A DNA stretch of 64,000 nt from Thermodesulfovibrio sp. (GTDB lineage Bacteria > Nitrospirota > Thermodesulfovibrionia > Thermodesulfovibrionales > Thermodesulfovibrionaceae): contig DYFF01000020.1 of the NCBI GenBank assembly GCA_020725335.1, forward strand, positions 62,001-126,000, read 5' to 3'. Both the position numbers and the translations under genes were made by a program. The notes below the pieces were generated by a model that was given only the letters and a program-made list of their open reading frames with translations, had not been told where the DNA came from and searched no databases. Positions 1 through 8,001 of the stretch are shown here, piece by piece. Every line of letters begins with the position of its first letter. Within the stretch, counting starts at the first letter, position 1.

Positions 1-417
1 GCAATGGAAGAAGCGAAATTAAGAAAAAAAGATTTAGATACTTTTGCTCTTCGCTCTCCTATAGATGGCTTCCTCTATAAGTTTGATGTTAGACTTGGAG
101 AGCTTCTTACGCCTGAGAAATATGAGAGAATTATAATAGGAAAACCACAAAGCCAGATAAGACTCTTTATTGAAAGCTTCTGGATTGATAGATTGAAGGT
201 AGGAGATAAATTTATCATAAAAGATGGAGAGACAAATAGGGAATATGGAAAGGCAAAGCTTGTTTATATTTCAGAGTATGTAGGGACAAGAGATTTTAGA
301 ACAGAAGATTCCCTTGAAAGAATAGATACAAAATATGCTCAAGCCATACTGGAGTTTGAAAATGCTCAACCCATTAAAATTGGAAAATTAGTTCTATGTG
401 AAAAAATTAAGGAGTAG
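1..417 (+). CDS. HlyD-family membrane-fusion protein, C-terminal part (5' end outside window)
   Basis: The frame is open from the first base, so the gene almost certainly begins upstream of the window. The visible 138 residues start in a charged, coiled-coil-like stretch. A lipoyl/biotinyl-type segment follows (LRSPIDGFLYKF...GELL, about residues 17-36), and then a beta-rich portion typical of periplasmic adaptor subunits of efflux or type I secretion systems. These adaptors connect an inner-membrane transporter to the outer membrane. The partner transporter is not visible. The stop (415-417) lies right behind the AAGGAG ribosome site of the next gene, so the two are probably co-transcribed. 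Family assignment rests on a short fragment and is moderate. Confidence 0.6.
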   Translation, partial: AMEEAKLRKKDLDTFALRSPIDGFLYKFDVRLGELLTPEKYERIIIGKPQSQIRLFIESFWIDRLKVGDKFIIKDGETNREYGKAKLVYISEYVGTRDFRTEDSLERIDTKYAQAILEFENAQPIKIGKLVLCEKIKE

Positions 418-422
418 TGAAG

Positions 423-1847
423 ATGAAAACAGTTTTACTCACAGGTGCAACAGGTTTTGTTGGTAGAAGACTTCTTTATAGCCTCTTAAATGAAAAGATT
501 AACATAAGGCTTTTAGTTAGAAATAAAAACAAACTTGAATATTCAATAGTCGAAAAATGCCAGATTTATGAGGGTGATACTTTCAATCTCCCGGTCTTAG
601 AGGAAGCTCTAAGGGGGAGTGATGTTGCCGTTTACTTAATACACATGATGGGTAAAGGAAGGGATTATGAAGAAAAGGAAAGGCAGAGTGCAGAGAATTT
701 CAGAGTCTGCTGTGAAAAGGCAGGAGTAAAGCAGATAATCTATCTTGGTGGACTTGGTGAGCTGAAGGATGCAAGCCCTCATCTTAGAAGTAGATACATA
801 ACAGGACAAATTCTAAGTGCTAATCCTGAAAAGGTAAAGGTAGCATGGTTGAGGGCTGGAGTAATTTTAGGTTCAGGAAGCGCAAGCTTTGAGATATTGA
901 GAAATCTTGTGGAGAAGATTCCAATAATGATAACTCCTCGGTGGGTAAATACTCCAACCTGTCCAGTTTTTATAGATGATGTAATAGCATACCTTAAAGC
1001 TGCTGTTTTATCAGATATACTAATTCATGACAAAATTGATATTGGCATGCCTCCCATGACATTCAAAGATATGATGTTAAAAACAGCAGAAGTTTTAGGA
1101 TTAAAGAGAGTGATAATTGGAGTTCCTGTTTTATCTCCGAGACTTTCCTCTTACTGGCTTGTACTTTTTACTCCTGTTAATTTTGAACTGGCGAAAGAAC
1201 TCGTATTAGGTCTCAAATCAAAAACAGTAAAAAGTAATGACAATGCTGAAAAATATTTTCCTCAAATAAAGATAACGCCCTTTCAAGTAGCTATAAGAAA
1301 AGCTATAGAAGAGATTGAAAAAAATCAGGTTATAAGTCGCTGGTGTGATAGCTCAAAGGGGACAGTCTGCGATGTTCCAAAAATTCCAGAGATTTCAAAG
1401 GCTATTTATGTTGACAGATATACGAAAAAAGTAGACCCTAAGTGGGGAGAAAAAATCTTTGACATATGTAAGGATTTAGGTGGACAGAGGGGTTGGTATG
1501 CATTGAATTTTCTCTGGGGTATTAGAGGCTTTATTGACAAACTCTTTGGCGGGTATGGATTAAACAGAGGGAGAAGAGTTTCAGGAGAATTAAGAGTAGG
1601 TGATGTTATTGATTTCTGGAAGGTTATTGAAATTGTGGAAGGTAGGCGTCTTCTTCTTGAAGCCCAAATGAAATTACCTGGAAAAGCCTGGCTTGAATTT
1701 ACTATCAGCGATGAAGTATTTACTCAAACTTCATATTTTTATCCTAAGGGCTTATGGGGTAGGCTTTATTGGTATGCTTTTTTACCTTTTCATAAGCTCA
1801 TTTTCAATATGATGTTGAATAGAATTGTTCAAGACGCATCAAGATAA
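423..1847 (+). CDS. SDR-family NAD(P)-binding protein with C-terminal DUF2867-like domain
   Basis: The N-terminal Rossmann fold carries the glycine motif GATGFVGRR (residues about 8-16), followed by an atypical short-chain dehydrogenase/epimerase-like body. The last ~150 residues (GWYALNFLWGIRGFIDKLFGG onward, ending in an aromatic Tyr/Trp-rich helix) match the DUF2867 region usually fused to such SDR proteins. Substrate is unknown; relatives are annotated only as nucleoside-diphosphate-sugar epimerase-like. I chose ATG 423 because AAGGAG (409-414) sits 8 bases before it; a GTG at 417 is also in frame but too close to that site. The 3' end overlaps the convergent lpxK by 44 bases. Confidence 0.75.
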   Translation: MKTVLLTGATGFVGRRLLYSLLNEKINIRLLVRNKNKLEYSIVEKCQIYEGDTFNLPVLEEALRGSDVAVYLIHMMGKGRDYEEKERQSAENFRVCCEKAGVKQIIYLGGLGELKDASPHLRSRYITGQILSANPEKVKVAWLRAGVILGSGSASFEILRNLVEKIPIMITPRWVNTPTCPVFIDDVIAYLKAAVLSDILIHDKIDIGMPPMTFKDMMLKTAEVLGLKRVIIGVPVLSPRLSSYWLVLFTPVNFELAKELVLGLKSKTVKSNDNAEKYFPQIKITPFQVAIRKAIEEIEKNQVISRWCDSSKGTVCDVPKIPEISKAIYVDRYTKKVDPKWGEKIFDICKDLGGQRGWYALNFLWGIRGFIDKLFGGYGLNRGRRVSGELRVGDVIDFWKVIEIVEGRRLLLEAQMKLPGKAWLEFTISDEVFTQTSYFYPKGLWGRLYWYAFLPFHKLIFNMMLNRIVQDASR

Positions 1848-2790
1848 TTTCTATAGCCTGAGCTGGAATTTCAAGTGAAATTTGGAGATAACAAATTTTA
1901 CCCTTAAAATTGCTGAGATATTCACGGAGTTTTATGAAATCCTTTTTAGTTGTAATTAGAAGATCTGCTTTCTCAGAATCCTTAATTAATCTACGAACAG
2001 TTCTTTCACTGTAAAACTTGTGATCTATAAATTTCTTGTAGCCTATTACGTTAATATTGATTTGCCCTAAAAAATCTACAAAGCTTTTGAAATTTCCAAT
2101 TCCCGCAAAGACAAATGCTTTTTTGCCCTCAGCACTCATCAAATCTCCTCTCTCATCTCTTAGCCCATGAATCATTAAGGGTGAAAAATGTATCTCCTTT
2201 ACTCCCAGTTCCTTTATTTCATCTGCAAGTTGTTGATTTTCCCTTTTAGTAATAAACACCAAATCTGCCTTATTAATCTCCGCCAAGGGAGAGCGTAGTG
2301 GACCAAGGGGGAAGAGTTTTGAATTGCCAAACCCAACTACACCATCTATAAGTAAAATTTCTAAGTCTCTATGAAGAAGCCAGTGTTGAAATCCGTCATC
2401 AAGAATAAAAAAAGCCCTATCCTTTTTAGTTAATCCCAATCTTTCAATTGCATAAATTCCAGCTTCGTAACGATTTTTTCCTTTAAATACCTTTAAATCC
2501 TCCTCAACCATCAATAATGGTTCATCACCCACCTGCTCAGCTTTATGTTCTAAACCTACCATAAGGGGGCCTTTCAGCTTTCCCTTGTAACCTCTTGTTA
2601 GAATTATGGGGTTAAAGCCTCTTGTAATTGATTTTTTTGCAAGCTCTATTGTAAAGGGTGTTTTACCTGTTCCACCTAAAGTAAGATTACCCACACTTAC
2701 TACAGGGAAGGGAAGTTTTTTTTGCTTTGCCAAACATTTATTTTTCTTCCATTGGTATAGAAGAAGATAAAATTTTTCAAGAAGGTTCAT
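1804..2790 (-). CDS. lpxK: Tetraacyldisaccharide 4'-kinase LpxK
   Basis: LpxK phosphorylates the 4' position of the lipid A disaccharide precursor at the inner membrane, the sixth step of the Raetz pathway. The protein has 328 residues, the usual length. It has the N-terminal segment FPVVSVGNLTLGGTGKTPF (P-loop near residue 40) and the LILDDGFQH-type motif, here FILDDGFQHWLLHRDLEILLID. It implies an outer membrane with lipopolysaccharide. The start ATG overlaps the stop of the upstream phosphatase gene by four bases (ATGA), so translation is probably coupled. Other lpx genes are not in the window. Confidence 0.93.
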   Translation of the reverse strand: MNLLEKFYLLLYQWKKNKCLAKQKKLPFPVVSVGNLTLGGTGKTPFTIELAKKSITRGFNPIILTRGYKGKLKGPLMVGLEHKAEQVGDEPLLMVEEDLKVFKGKNRYEAGIYAIERLGLTKKDRAFFILDDGFQHWLLHRDLEILLIDGVVGFGNSKLFPLGPLRSPLAEINKADLVFITKRENQQLADEIKELGVKEIHFSPLMIHGLRDERGDLMSAEGKKAFVFAGIGNFKSFVDFLGQININVIGYKKFIDHKFYSERTVRRLIKDSEKADLLITTKKDFIKLREYLSNFKGKICYLQISLEIPAQAIEIILMRLEQFYSTSY

Positions 2791-3413
2791 CTCCAGAAAA
2801 CACCATTTAAAAGTCTTATTAAAGGATAGGGTTCATAAAATTCTATAATATTCAAACAGGCAAAATCTTGTTCAATTCTGAAGATATTTTCAAGAGGGAT
2901 ATTAAGAATATTGCATAATATAACCCTGTTAATTCCACCATGAGCGGTTAGAAATACTTGATACCCTTTGTATTGTGTAAGTATCTCCTCTATTGCCTTT
3001 TTTGCTCTAATACTTACTTCTAAGGTACTTTCACCCTCAGGTGGTGAAAAATGAGCGGGATTTTCTCTCCATCTCTCAAAATCTTCTGGATAGGAAGATA
3101 TAATCTCATCTATTGACATACCTTCCCATTTACCAAAGCTTCTCTCTTTTAATATATCCATTGATTTAACTTCAATTTCTAAGTTTTTACTGAGAATATG
3201 AGCTGTTTTAAGGGCTCGTTTAAGAGGAGAAGACAGAATTATAGCTTTATCCAGTTCGTATTTTTTTCTTATTTCCTTTAATGCTTCTGAGACTTTTTCA
3301 ACTTGCTCTATTCCCTTTCTGCTTAAAGGAATATCAATATGTCCCTTATAAACTTTTTTAGGCCCCTCTGTCTCTCCATGTCTCAATAGATAGATAACAG
3401 TATAAGGTTTCAT
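2787..3413 (-). CDS. cobC: Histidine phosphatase, probable alpha-ribazole phosphatase CobC
   Basis: The protein belongs to the phosphoglycerate-mutase-like histidine phosphatases. It has the catalytic LLRHGET motif near residue 10, an SSPLKRALKTA arginine motif and the second histidine in TAHGG near residue 158. At 208 residues it fits CobC, which removes phosphate from alpha-ribazole phosphate late in cobalamin nucleotide-loop assembly. The functional choice rests on the neighbour: the adenosyltransferase gene cobO lies directly upstream with a one-base stop/start overlap (TAATG). A general phosphoglycerate mutase-like role cannot be excluded by motifs alone. Confidence 0.75.
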   Translation of the reverse strand: MKPYTVIYLLRHGETEGPKKVYKGHIDIPLSRKGIEQVEKVSEALKEIRKKYELDKAIILSSPLKRALKTAHILSKNLEIEVKSMDILKERSFGKWEGMSIDEIISSYPEDFERWRENPAHFSPPEGESTLEVSIRAKKAIEEILTQYKGYQVFLTAHGGINRVILCNILNIPLENIFRIEQDFACLNIIEFYEPYPLIRLLNGVFWR

Positions 3414-3925
3414 TAGTATTCTATGCCCTTTCGAGCATTGACTCCTTTTTCAAAATAATGTTTAATATTTTTCATCTCTGTCACTAAATCTGCTCTTTCA
3501 ATAAGCCATTGTGGTGCATTGCGACCTGTTATTATGATCTCTGTGTCCTTATTTATTAATGATAAAAGTTCCTCTGTCTCATCCCTGAATATTAGTCCTA
3601 AACTTATTGCTATTGCCAGTTCATCAAATACTATCATGTCATAGGTATCTTTTTTTATTTTAAGTTTTAATTCTTCAAGACATCTCTTTATTTTTTCTCT
3701 TTGTAAGGACTTGCCCTCATTATAAATAAAGCCTGTGCTACATCTATAAACATCTACTAATGTTGGATAGTTATTTAGAATGACAATTTCTCCACTAAAT
3801 TCTTCCTTTATAAACTGAATGAATAACACCCTTAATCCATTACCTATTGCCCTGATTGTTAAACCCACTGCAGCAGTTGTTTTTCCTTTGCCATCTCCTG
3901 TATATAAATGCATTAAACCTTTCAT
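3413..3925 (-). CDS. cobO: Cob(I)yrinic acid a,c-diamide adenosyltransferase CobO/BtuR
   Basis: This is an ATP:corrinoid adenosyltransferase of the CobA/CobO/BtuR family, which attaches the 5'-deoxyadenosyl ligand to cobalt. The Walker A motif GDGKGKTTAA begins near residue 10. It is followed by the family segment VLFIQFIKE and the acidic DMIVFDELAIA. Length (170) is normal. Together with the adjacent cobC it forms a two-gene cobalamin unit. The gene starts four bases after the marC stop on the opposite side of the operon order, so it is transcribed behind marC. Confidence 0.92.
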   Translation of the reverse strand: MKGLMHLYTGDGKGKTTAAVGLTIRAIGNGLRVLFIQFIKEEFSGEIVILNNYPTLVDVYRCSTGFIYNEGKSLQREKIKRCLEELKLKIKKDTYDMIVFDELAIAISLGLIFRDETEELLSLINKDTEIIITGRNAPQWLIERADLVTEMKNIKHYFEKGVNARKGIEY

Positions 3926-3929
3926 ATAG

Positions 3930-4520
3930 TCATCCTAAATTTAGTATTTTCACTAAACCTCTTTTAATCAAACTTATGGCTATAGCACTAAGCAATAAAG
4001 CCATTACCTTTGCAAAAGCCTTTATGCCATGAATACCAAAAATTTTTACCAGAGTTTGCGCTTTTTCAATCATTATCCAGGCAATAAAAAGATTAAGAAA
4101 AAGGGATAATATAACCATTGGATAACCATAAGTTCCTGCAAGAATAATTAGAGTAGTAAGAGTAGCCGGACCTGCTAAAAGAGGAGTTCCTATAGGAACC
4201 ACACCTAATGTTTCACTTATAGTAAACTCCTTCTCCTTTACTCTTAAAATTTCAGATATGGATAAAATTAGAAGAAGAATGCCACCAGCTATCATAAAAT
4301 CTTCTAAAGCTATGCCGAGGATTGAAAAGAATATATTTCCTAAGAACAAAAAGGAAAGTGCTACAAAAAAAGCAGTTATAACTGACTGTCTTGCAATTTT
4401 CTTTTTGTCATATTCAGGCAGTCCTTCAACTAATGAAATATAAATAGGAACAATAGCTGGTGCATCAACAGCAACAAAAAGGGGTATAAAAGTGAGTAGA
4501 AAAGTATTAAAAATTTCCAT
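3930..4520 (-). CDS. MarC-family integral membrane protein
   Basis: A 196-residue, strongly hydrophobic protein with about six membrane segments and the MarC family pattern: an N-terminal LLTFIPLFVAVDAPAIVPIY and a central VPIGTPLLAGPATLTTLI. MarC proteins (formerly UPF0056) sit in the inner membrane; their function is not established, and the historical antibiotic-resistance label is unsupported. The gene lies immediately upstream of cobO on the same strand, 4 bases apart, suggesting co-transcription, though no functional link to cobalamin is known. Start ATG at 4520 is the only good candidate. Confidence 0.85.
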   Translation of the reverse strand: MEIFNTFLLTFIPLFVAVDAPAIVPIYISLVEGLPEYDKKKIARQSVITAFFVALSFLFLGNIFFSILGIALEDFMIAGGILLLILSISEILRVKEKEFTISETLGVVPIGTPLLAGPATLTTLIILAGTYGYPMVILSLFLNLFIAWIMIEKAQTLVKIFGIHGIKAFAKVMALLLSAIAISLIKRGLVKILNLG

Positions 4521-4546
4521 TAATGAGGATACCTTTATTACTTATA

Positions 4547-4711
4547 TTACTTATCTTTTTCCTGTATCTCTTCTTCTTTTTCTTCCTCTTCTTCAATCTT
4601 AACAGTTACATCTCTCACAAAATCTGGACATTTTTGTCCTGCTTTAAGAGAAAATTGTTTTTGGCAGGTTGCTCTCCATGCACATATAATACACATGGGT
4701 TTTTCTTTCAT
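4547..4711 (-). CDS. Small Cys-rich protein with acidic tail (54 aa)
   Basis: A short gene with a strong ribosome site (GGAGG, five bases before ATG 4711). The product has cysteines at 7, 10, 16 and 28 (MCIIC...TC...KCPDF), suggesting a small metal-binding or redox knuckle. It ends in a highly charged tail made almost only of Glu, Lys, Ile and Gln (residues 38-54). Four Cys in 22 residues, a proper start signal and position between recO and marC on the same strand argue it is real. I do not recognise a named family. The antisense frame here is low-complexity and hydrophobic and is only a shadow of the acidic tail. Confidence 0.72.
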   Translation of the reverse strand: MKEKPMCIICAWRATCQKQFSLKAGQKCPDFVRDVTVKIEEEEEKEEEIQEKDK

Positions 4712-4751
4712 GTATTCCTCCGATGTATATCCTTTCTTTTTTAATATAATA

Positions 4752-5477
4752 TCATAATTTAACAGTAAGGGATATATGTTTTTTGATGAAAACTTCTACT
4801 TCATCAATTAGTTTTTCATTAATTTTAACTCTTTCTAAATGAGAAAGTTGCCATTTCAGGAAAGAATTTAAAAAGTTTATAACCCTTTCTGGCATGATAT
4901 ATTTGCCCTCTTCTTTATTATCTTTATATTCCTGATTATTCTTTAAAAAACAACTACTGCATAAAATAAATCCCTTTAAATAATGAGACTGTCCATTAAG
5001 GCTTTTTCCACAGGCTCCACAATGCTTCATATCGGGAAGATATCCTAATAGGCTTAAAACTCTAATTTTTAGAAAAAGTGTATAATTCTCCCATTTATTA
5101 GAGTCTTCAATCTCTCTTAAAATACTTAGCATAAGATTGAATAGTTCAGAATTTTTTTCTCTTTTTGATGAATATTGAAGGAGGAATCTTATTATTTCTG
5201 CTAATTTAAAAAAAATTTTATAGTTTTCTCTGATTTTTTGAAAGGGATATAAAATATCTGACTGTATGATTTTTTGAAGTTTATCCTCTCTGCCAATAAA
5301 AGATATTTTAGAGTAAGTTAGAGGTTCAAGAGAACTTCCAAATCTGCTTTTAATTTTTCTTGGACTCTTAGCAAAAAGATTTAAAATACCAAATTCTTTT
5401 GTTAAATAAGTTACTATTAAATCTGCTTCCCCGTAATCTCTACTTTCAAGAACAATAGCTTCAGAAGAATATATCAT
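4752..5477 (-). CDS. recO: DNA repair protein RecO
   Basis: RecO loads RecA on SSB-coated single-stranded DNA with RecR in the RecFOR pathway. The N-terminal OB-fold starts with the family pattern SEAIVLESRDYGEADLIV, and a zinc-binding CGACGKSL...CSSC cluster lies near residues 152-174. Length is about 241. I prefer ATG 5477, which begins MIYSSEAIVLE as RecO proteins do; a TTG at 5498 would add seven residues and overlap the upstream stop. There is no clear ribosome site, so translation is probably coupled to the DUF151 gene ending at 5482. Linkage with era is common for recO. Confidence 0.9.
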   Translation of the reverse strand: MIYSSEAIVLESRDYGEADLIVTYLTKEFGILNLFAKSPRKIKSRFGSSLEPLTYSKISFIGREDKLQKIIQSDILYPFQKIRENYKIFFKLAEIIRFLLQYSSKREKNSELFNLMLSILREIEDSNKWENYTLFLKIRVLSLLGYLPDMKHCGACGKSLNGQSHYLKGFILCSSCFLKNNQEYKDNKEEGKYIMPERVINFLNSFLKWQLSHLERVKINEKLIDEVEVFIKKHISLTVKL

Positions 5478-5481
5478 TAAA

Positions 5482-5934
5482 TTACATGATATTGCCAAAA
5501 TCTTCAGGCTTTAAATTCTTAAGCCACTCTTCTAATTCATCACCTTTTCTTAATTCAAAAATTCCCTCTTCAACAAATATAGGAGCTTGAACTCTTAATG
5601 CTATTGCTACAGCATCGGAAGGACGAGAGTCAATAGTTTTTTCCTTTATTCCGTCAAAGATATAAATTAAAGCATAATAAGTGTTATCAATCAAATCAGT
5701 AATTACTATTTTTTTTATTTTTATCTCGAGTTCATCCAGTATATTCTTAATAAGGTCATGAGTTAAGGGTCTTGGTGTTATTACTTTCCCTAAGGCTAAT
5801 GCTATGGAATCAGCCTCTGGTTTTCCAATCCATATAGGAAGAGTTTCATCACCATCTATCTGTTGAAGCAAAAGAATATACATACCACTTCTTGGGTCAA
5901 AAAGTAATCCCTCTACTTTCATCTCTATTAACAT
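5482..5934 (-). CDS. Bifunctional nuclease family protein (DUF151)
   Basis: A 150-residue protein with the DUF151/BFN fold: LPIWIGKPEADSIALAL near residues 31-47, then the family motif DSRPSDAVAIALR (about 101-113) containing the conserved Asp/Arg/Ser-Asp. Members in plants were reported to have DNase/RNase activity; in bacteria the role is unclear. It lies between era and recO with only one or a few bases between stops and starts, so it is part of the same transcript. A DNA- or RNA-related role would fit that context but is inference. Confidence 0.85.
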   Translation of the reverse strand: MLIEMKVEGLLFDPRSGMYILLLQQIDGDETLPIWIGKPEADSIALALGKVITPRPLTHDLIKNILDELEIKIKKIVITDLIDNTYYALIYIFDGIKEKTIDSRPSDAVAIALRVQAPIFVEEGIFELRKGDELEEWLKNLKPEDFGNIM

Positions 5935-5935
5935 T

Positions 5936-6814
5936 TCAATACCCCAATGATTTCAATAATATGTCTTTCTGTCTCCATTTTTTTCTTACTTTCACCCAGA
6001 CTTCAAGGAAAATTTTTATACCTAATAGTTTTTCTATATCCATGCGCGCTTCCGTTGCAATTTTCTTAAGCCTTTCTCCTTTTTTACCTATTATAATAAT
6101 TTTTTGACCTTCTCTTTCAACAAAAATATTAGCACTGATTTTAATTAAATTCTCACTTTCTTCCCATCTTTCAATGTCAACAGCAACAGAGTAAGGAATT
6201 TCATCTTCGGTGTATTTCATTATTTTTTCTCTTATAAATTCAGCAACAATAAATCTTTCAGCTAAATCTGTTATCATATCCTCAGGATATAGTTTTTCTC
6301 CTTCAGACAAATAAAAAATTATCCTATCTAAAAGCCTTTCCACTCCGTCATTATTTAAAGCAGAAATAGGGATAATTTCTTTAAAAGGAAATAAGTCTTT
6401 GTATGAATCAATTATAGGTAATAGTTCTTGTTTTATTACTGTGTCAATTTTATTAATTGAGAGAATAACAGGCTTATTGATTTTTCTTAATTTATTAATA
6501 ATTGACAATTCAGAATCCTTAGGAAGCTCAGGCTCAACCATAAAAACAATTAGGTCTACCAACTCAATTGCCTCATAAGATTGTTTAACCATAAATTCTC
6601 CAAGCTTATGTTTTGGCTTATGAATTCCAGGGGTATCAATAAAAACTATCTGAGCATTTTGAGTATTCTTAATGCCTATAATCTTATTGCGCGTTGTTTG
6701 TGGCTTTTCAGTAACTATAGAAACCTTTTGCCCTAAAATTGCATTAAGAAGAGTTGACTTGCCTACATTAGGTTTTCCGATTATTGCAACATATCCAAAT
6801 TTAAATTCATTCAT
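5936..6814 (-). CDS. era: GTPase Era
   Basis: Era is a ribosome-assembly GTPase that binds 16S rRNA near its 3' end. All G motifs are visible: G1 GKPNVGKST (about residue 13), DTPGIHKPKH (G3), NKID (G4) and the SAL motif (G5). The C-terminal KH domain contains the IIGKKGERLKKIATEAR signature (about 245-262). Length 292 is typical. The stop codon is one base from the DUF151 start, and the start overlaps the end of the aminotransferase gene by four bases, so it is mid-operon. Confidence 0.96.
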   Translation of the reverse strand: MNEFKFGYVAIIGKPNVGKSTLLNAILGQKVSIVTEKPQTTRNKIIGIKNTQNAQIVFIDTPGIHKPKHKLGEFMVKQSYEAIELVDLIVFMVEPELPKDSELSIINKLRKINKPVILSINKIDTVIKQELLPIIDSYKDLFPFKEIIPISALNNDGVERLLDRIIFYLSEGEKLYPEDMITDLAERFIVAEFIREKIMKYTEDEIPYSVAVDIERWEESENLIKISANIFVEREGQKIIIIGKKGERLKKIATEARMDIEKLLGIKIFLEVWVKVRKKWRQKDILLKSLGY

Positions 6815-8001
6815 GCAATCTCTTCCAAAGCTTTTTTTATTCTTTCTATGCCCTTGTTGAGATTCTCTATGCTTGTCGCATAGGATATTCTAATATAACC
6901 TTCTGCTCCAAAAGCAGAGCCAGGGACAAGAGCAACTTGTGCTTTCTCAAGTAGATATATACTTAAATCCATGGATGAATTAAGCTCATATGAACCTGCT
7001 TTCTTAGTGATAATTTTATTAACATTTGGAAATGCATAGAAAGCTCCTTTTGGCATTTTACAAGAAATTTCTGGAATTTTGTTCAGCTCAGCAATAAGAT
7101 AGGTTCTTCTTCTATCAAATTCTTTTCTCATTATCTCTACACATTCTTGAGGACCTTTCAAAGCAGCAACAGCTGCTTTCTGTGCTATGGAGGTAGGATT
7201 TGATGTGGACTGACTCTGAATATTTGTCATAGCCTTTATAACTTCCACAGGACCTGCTGCATATCCTATCCTCCATCCTGTCATAGCATGAGATTTACTT
7301 AAACCATTTACAACAATTGTTCTCTCCTTTATCTCTTCACTGAAAGAGGCTATACTTATATGTTTATTGTTATCGTAAATAAGTTTTTCGTAAATTTCGT
7401 CAGATATTATATAGAAATTGTTTTTAATTGCTATTTCAGCTATCTCTCGTAAGGTCTTTTCATCATAAATAAAACCCGTTGGATTTGATGGAGAGTTTAT
7501 GATAATAGCTTTTGTGCGAGGCGTTATTTTTTCTTTTAATGCTTCAGGGGACAGCATAAAATCATTTTCCTCGTAAGTATCGACTATAACAGGTATAGCA
7601 TCATTAAGTAAGACCTGATCCGGATAAGATACCCAGTAAGGTGCTGGTATTATTACTTCATCTCCTGGGCCAAAAAGTGCCTGAGCAATATTATAAAGAG
7701 AATGTTTGGCTCCGCAAGAGACAAGAATATTTTCTTTTTTGTATTTAAGTCCATTTTCCTTCTCAAGCTTTTCAATGATAGCTTCCTTAAGTTCATCTAT
7801 GCCACCAACAGGAGTATATTTTGTAAATCCGTCTTTTATTGCTTTTATAGCTGCTTCTTTAATATGTTCAGGCGTGTCAAAGTCTGGTTCTCCTACACCA
7901 AAATTCACTACATCTAAACCTTTTGCCTTCATCTCTTTTGCTTTTGAGTCCACCGCAAGGGTTGGAGATGGTTTAACTTTTTTTGCTCTCTCTGAAATCA
8001 T
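6811..8001 (-). CDS. Class I PLP aminotransferase, aspartate aminotransferase type
   Basis: A fold-type I aminotransferase of the thermophilic aspartate aminotransferase (AspC, subgroup Ib) kind. Visible features are VNFGVGEPDFDTP at the N-terminus, SPSNPTG, the PLP-binding lysine in VNGLSKSHAMTGWRIGY and RISYATS near the end. It would move amino groups between aspartate/glutamate and 2-oxoacids; related enzymes also act on aromatic substrates or prephenate. Start ATG 8001 follows a GGAGGG site by about nine bases and gives 396 residues. Upstream in-frame codons would only add a non-homologous leader. The start lies 29 bases inside the 3' end of alr, an unusually long same-strand overlap. Confidence 0.9.
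   Translation of the reverse strand: MISERAKKVKPSPTLAVDSKAKEMKAKGLDVVNFGVGEPDFDTPEHIKEAAIKAIKDGFTKYTPVGGIDELKEAIIEKLEKENGLKYKKENILVSCGAKHSLYNIAQALFGPGDEVIIPAPYWVSYPDQVLLNDAIPVIVDTYEENDFMLSPEALKEKITPRTKAIIINSPSNPTGFIYDEKTLREIAEIAIKNNFYIISDEIYEKLIYDNNKHISIASFSEEIKERTIVVNGLSKSHAMTGWRIGYAAGPVEVIKAMTNIQSQSTSNPTSIAQKAAVAALKGPQECVEIMRKEFDRRRTYLIAELNKIPEISCKMPKGAFYAFPNVNKIITKKAGSYELNSSMDLSIYLLEKAQVALVPGSAFGAEGYIRISYATSIENLNKGIERIKKALEEIA

Noticed and set aside
4523-4744. Plus-strand open frame of very hydrophobic Phe/Leu residues
   Set aside because: It is the antisense of the acidic Glu/Lys tail of the small Cys protein on the minus strand and has no ribosome site.
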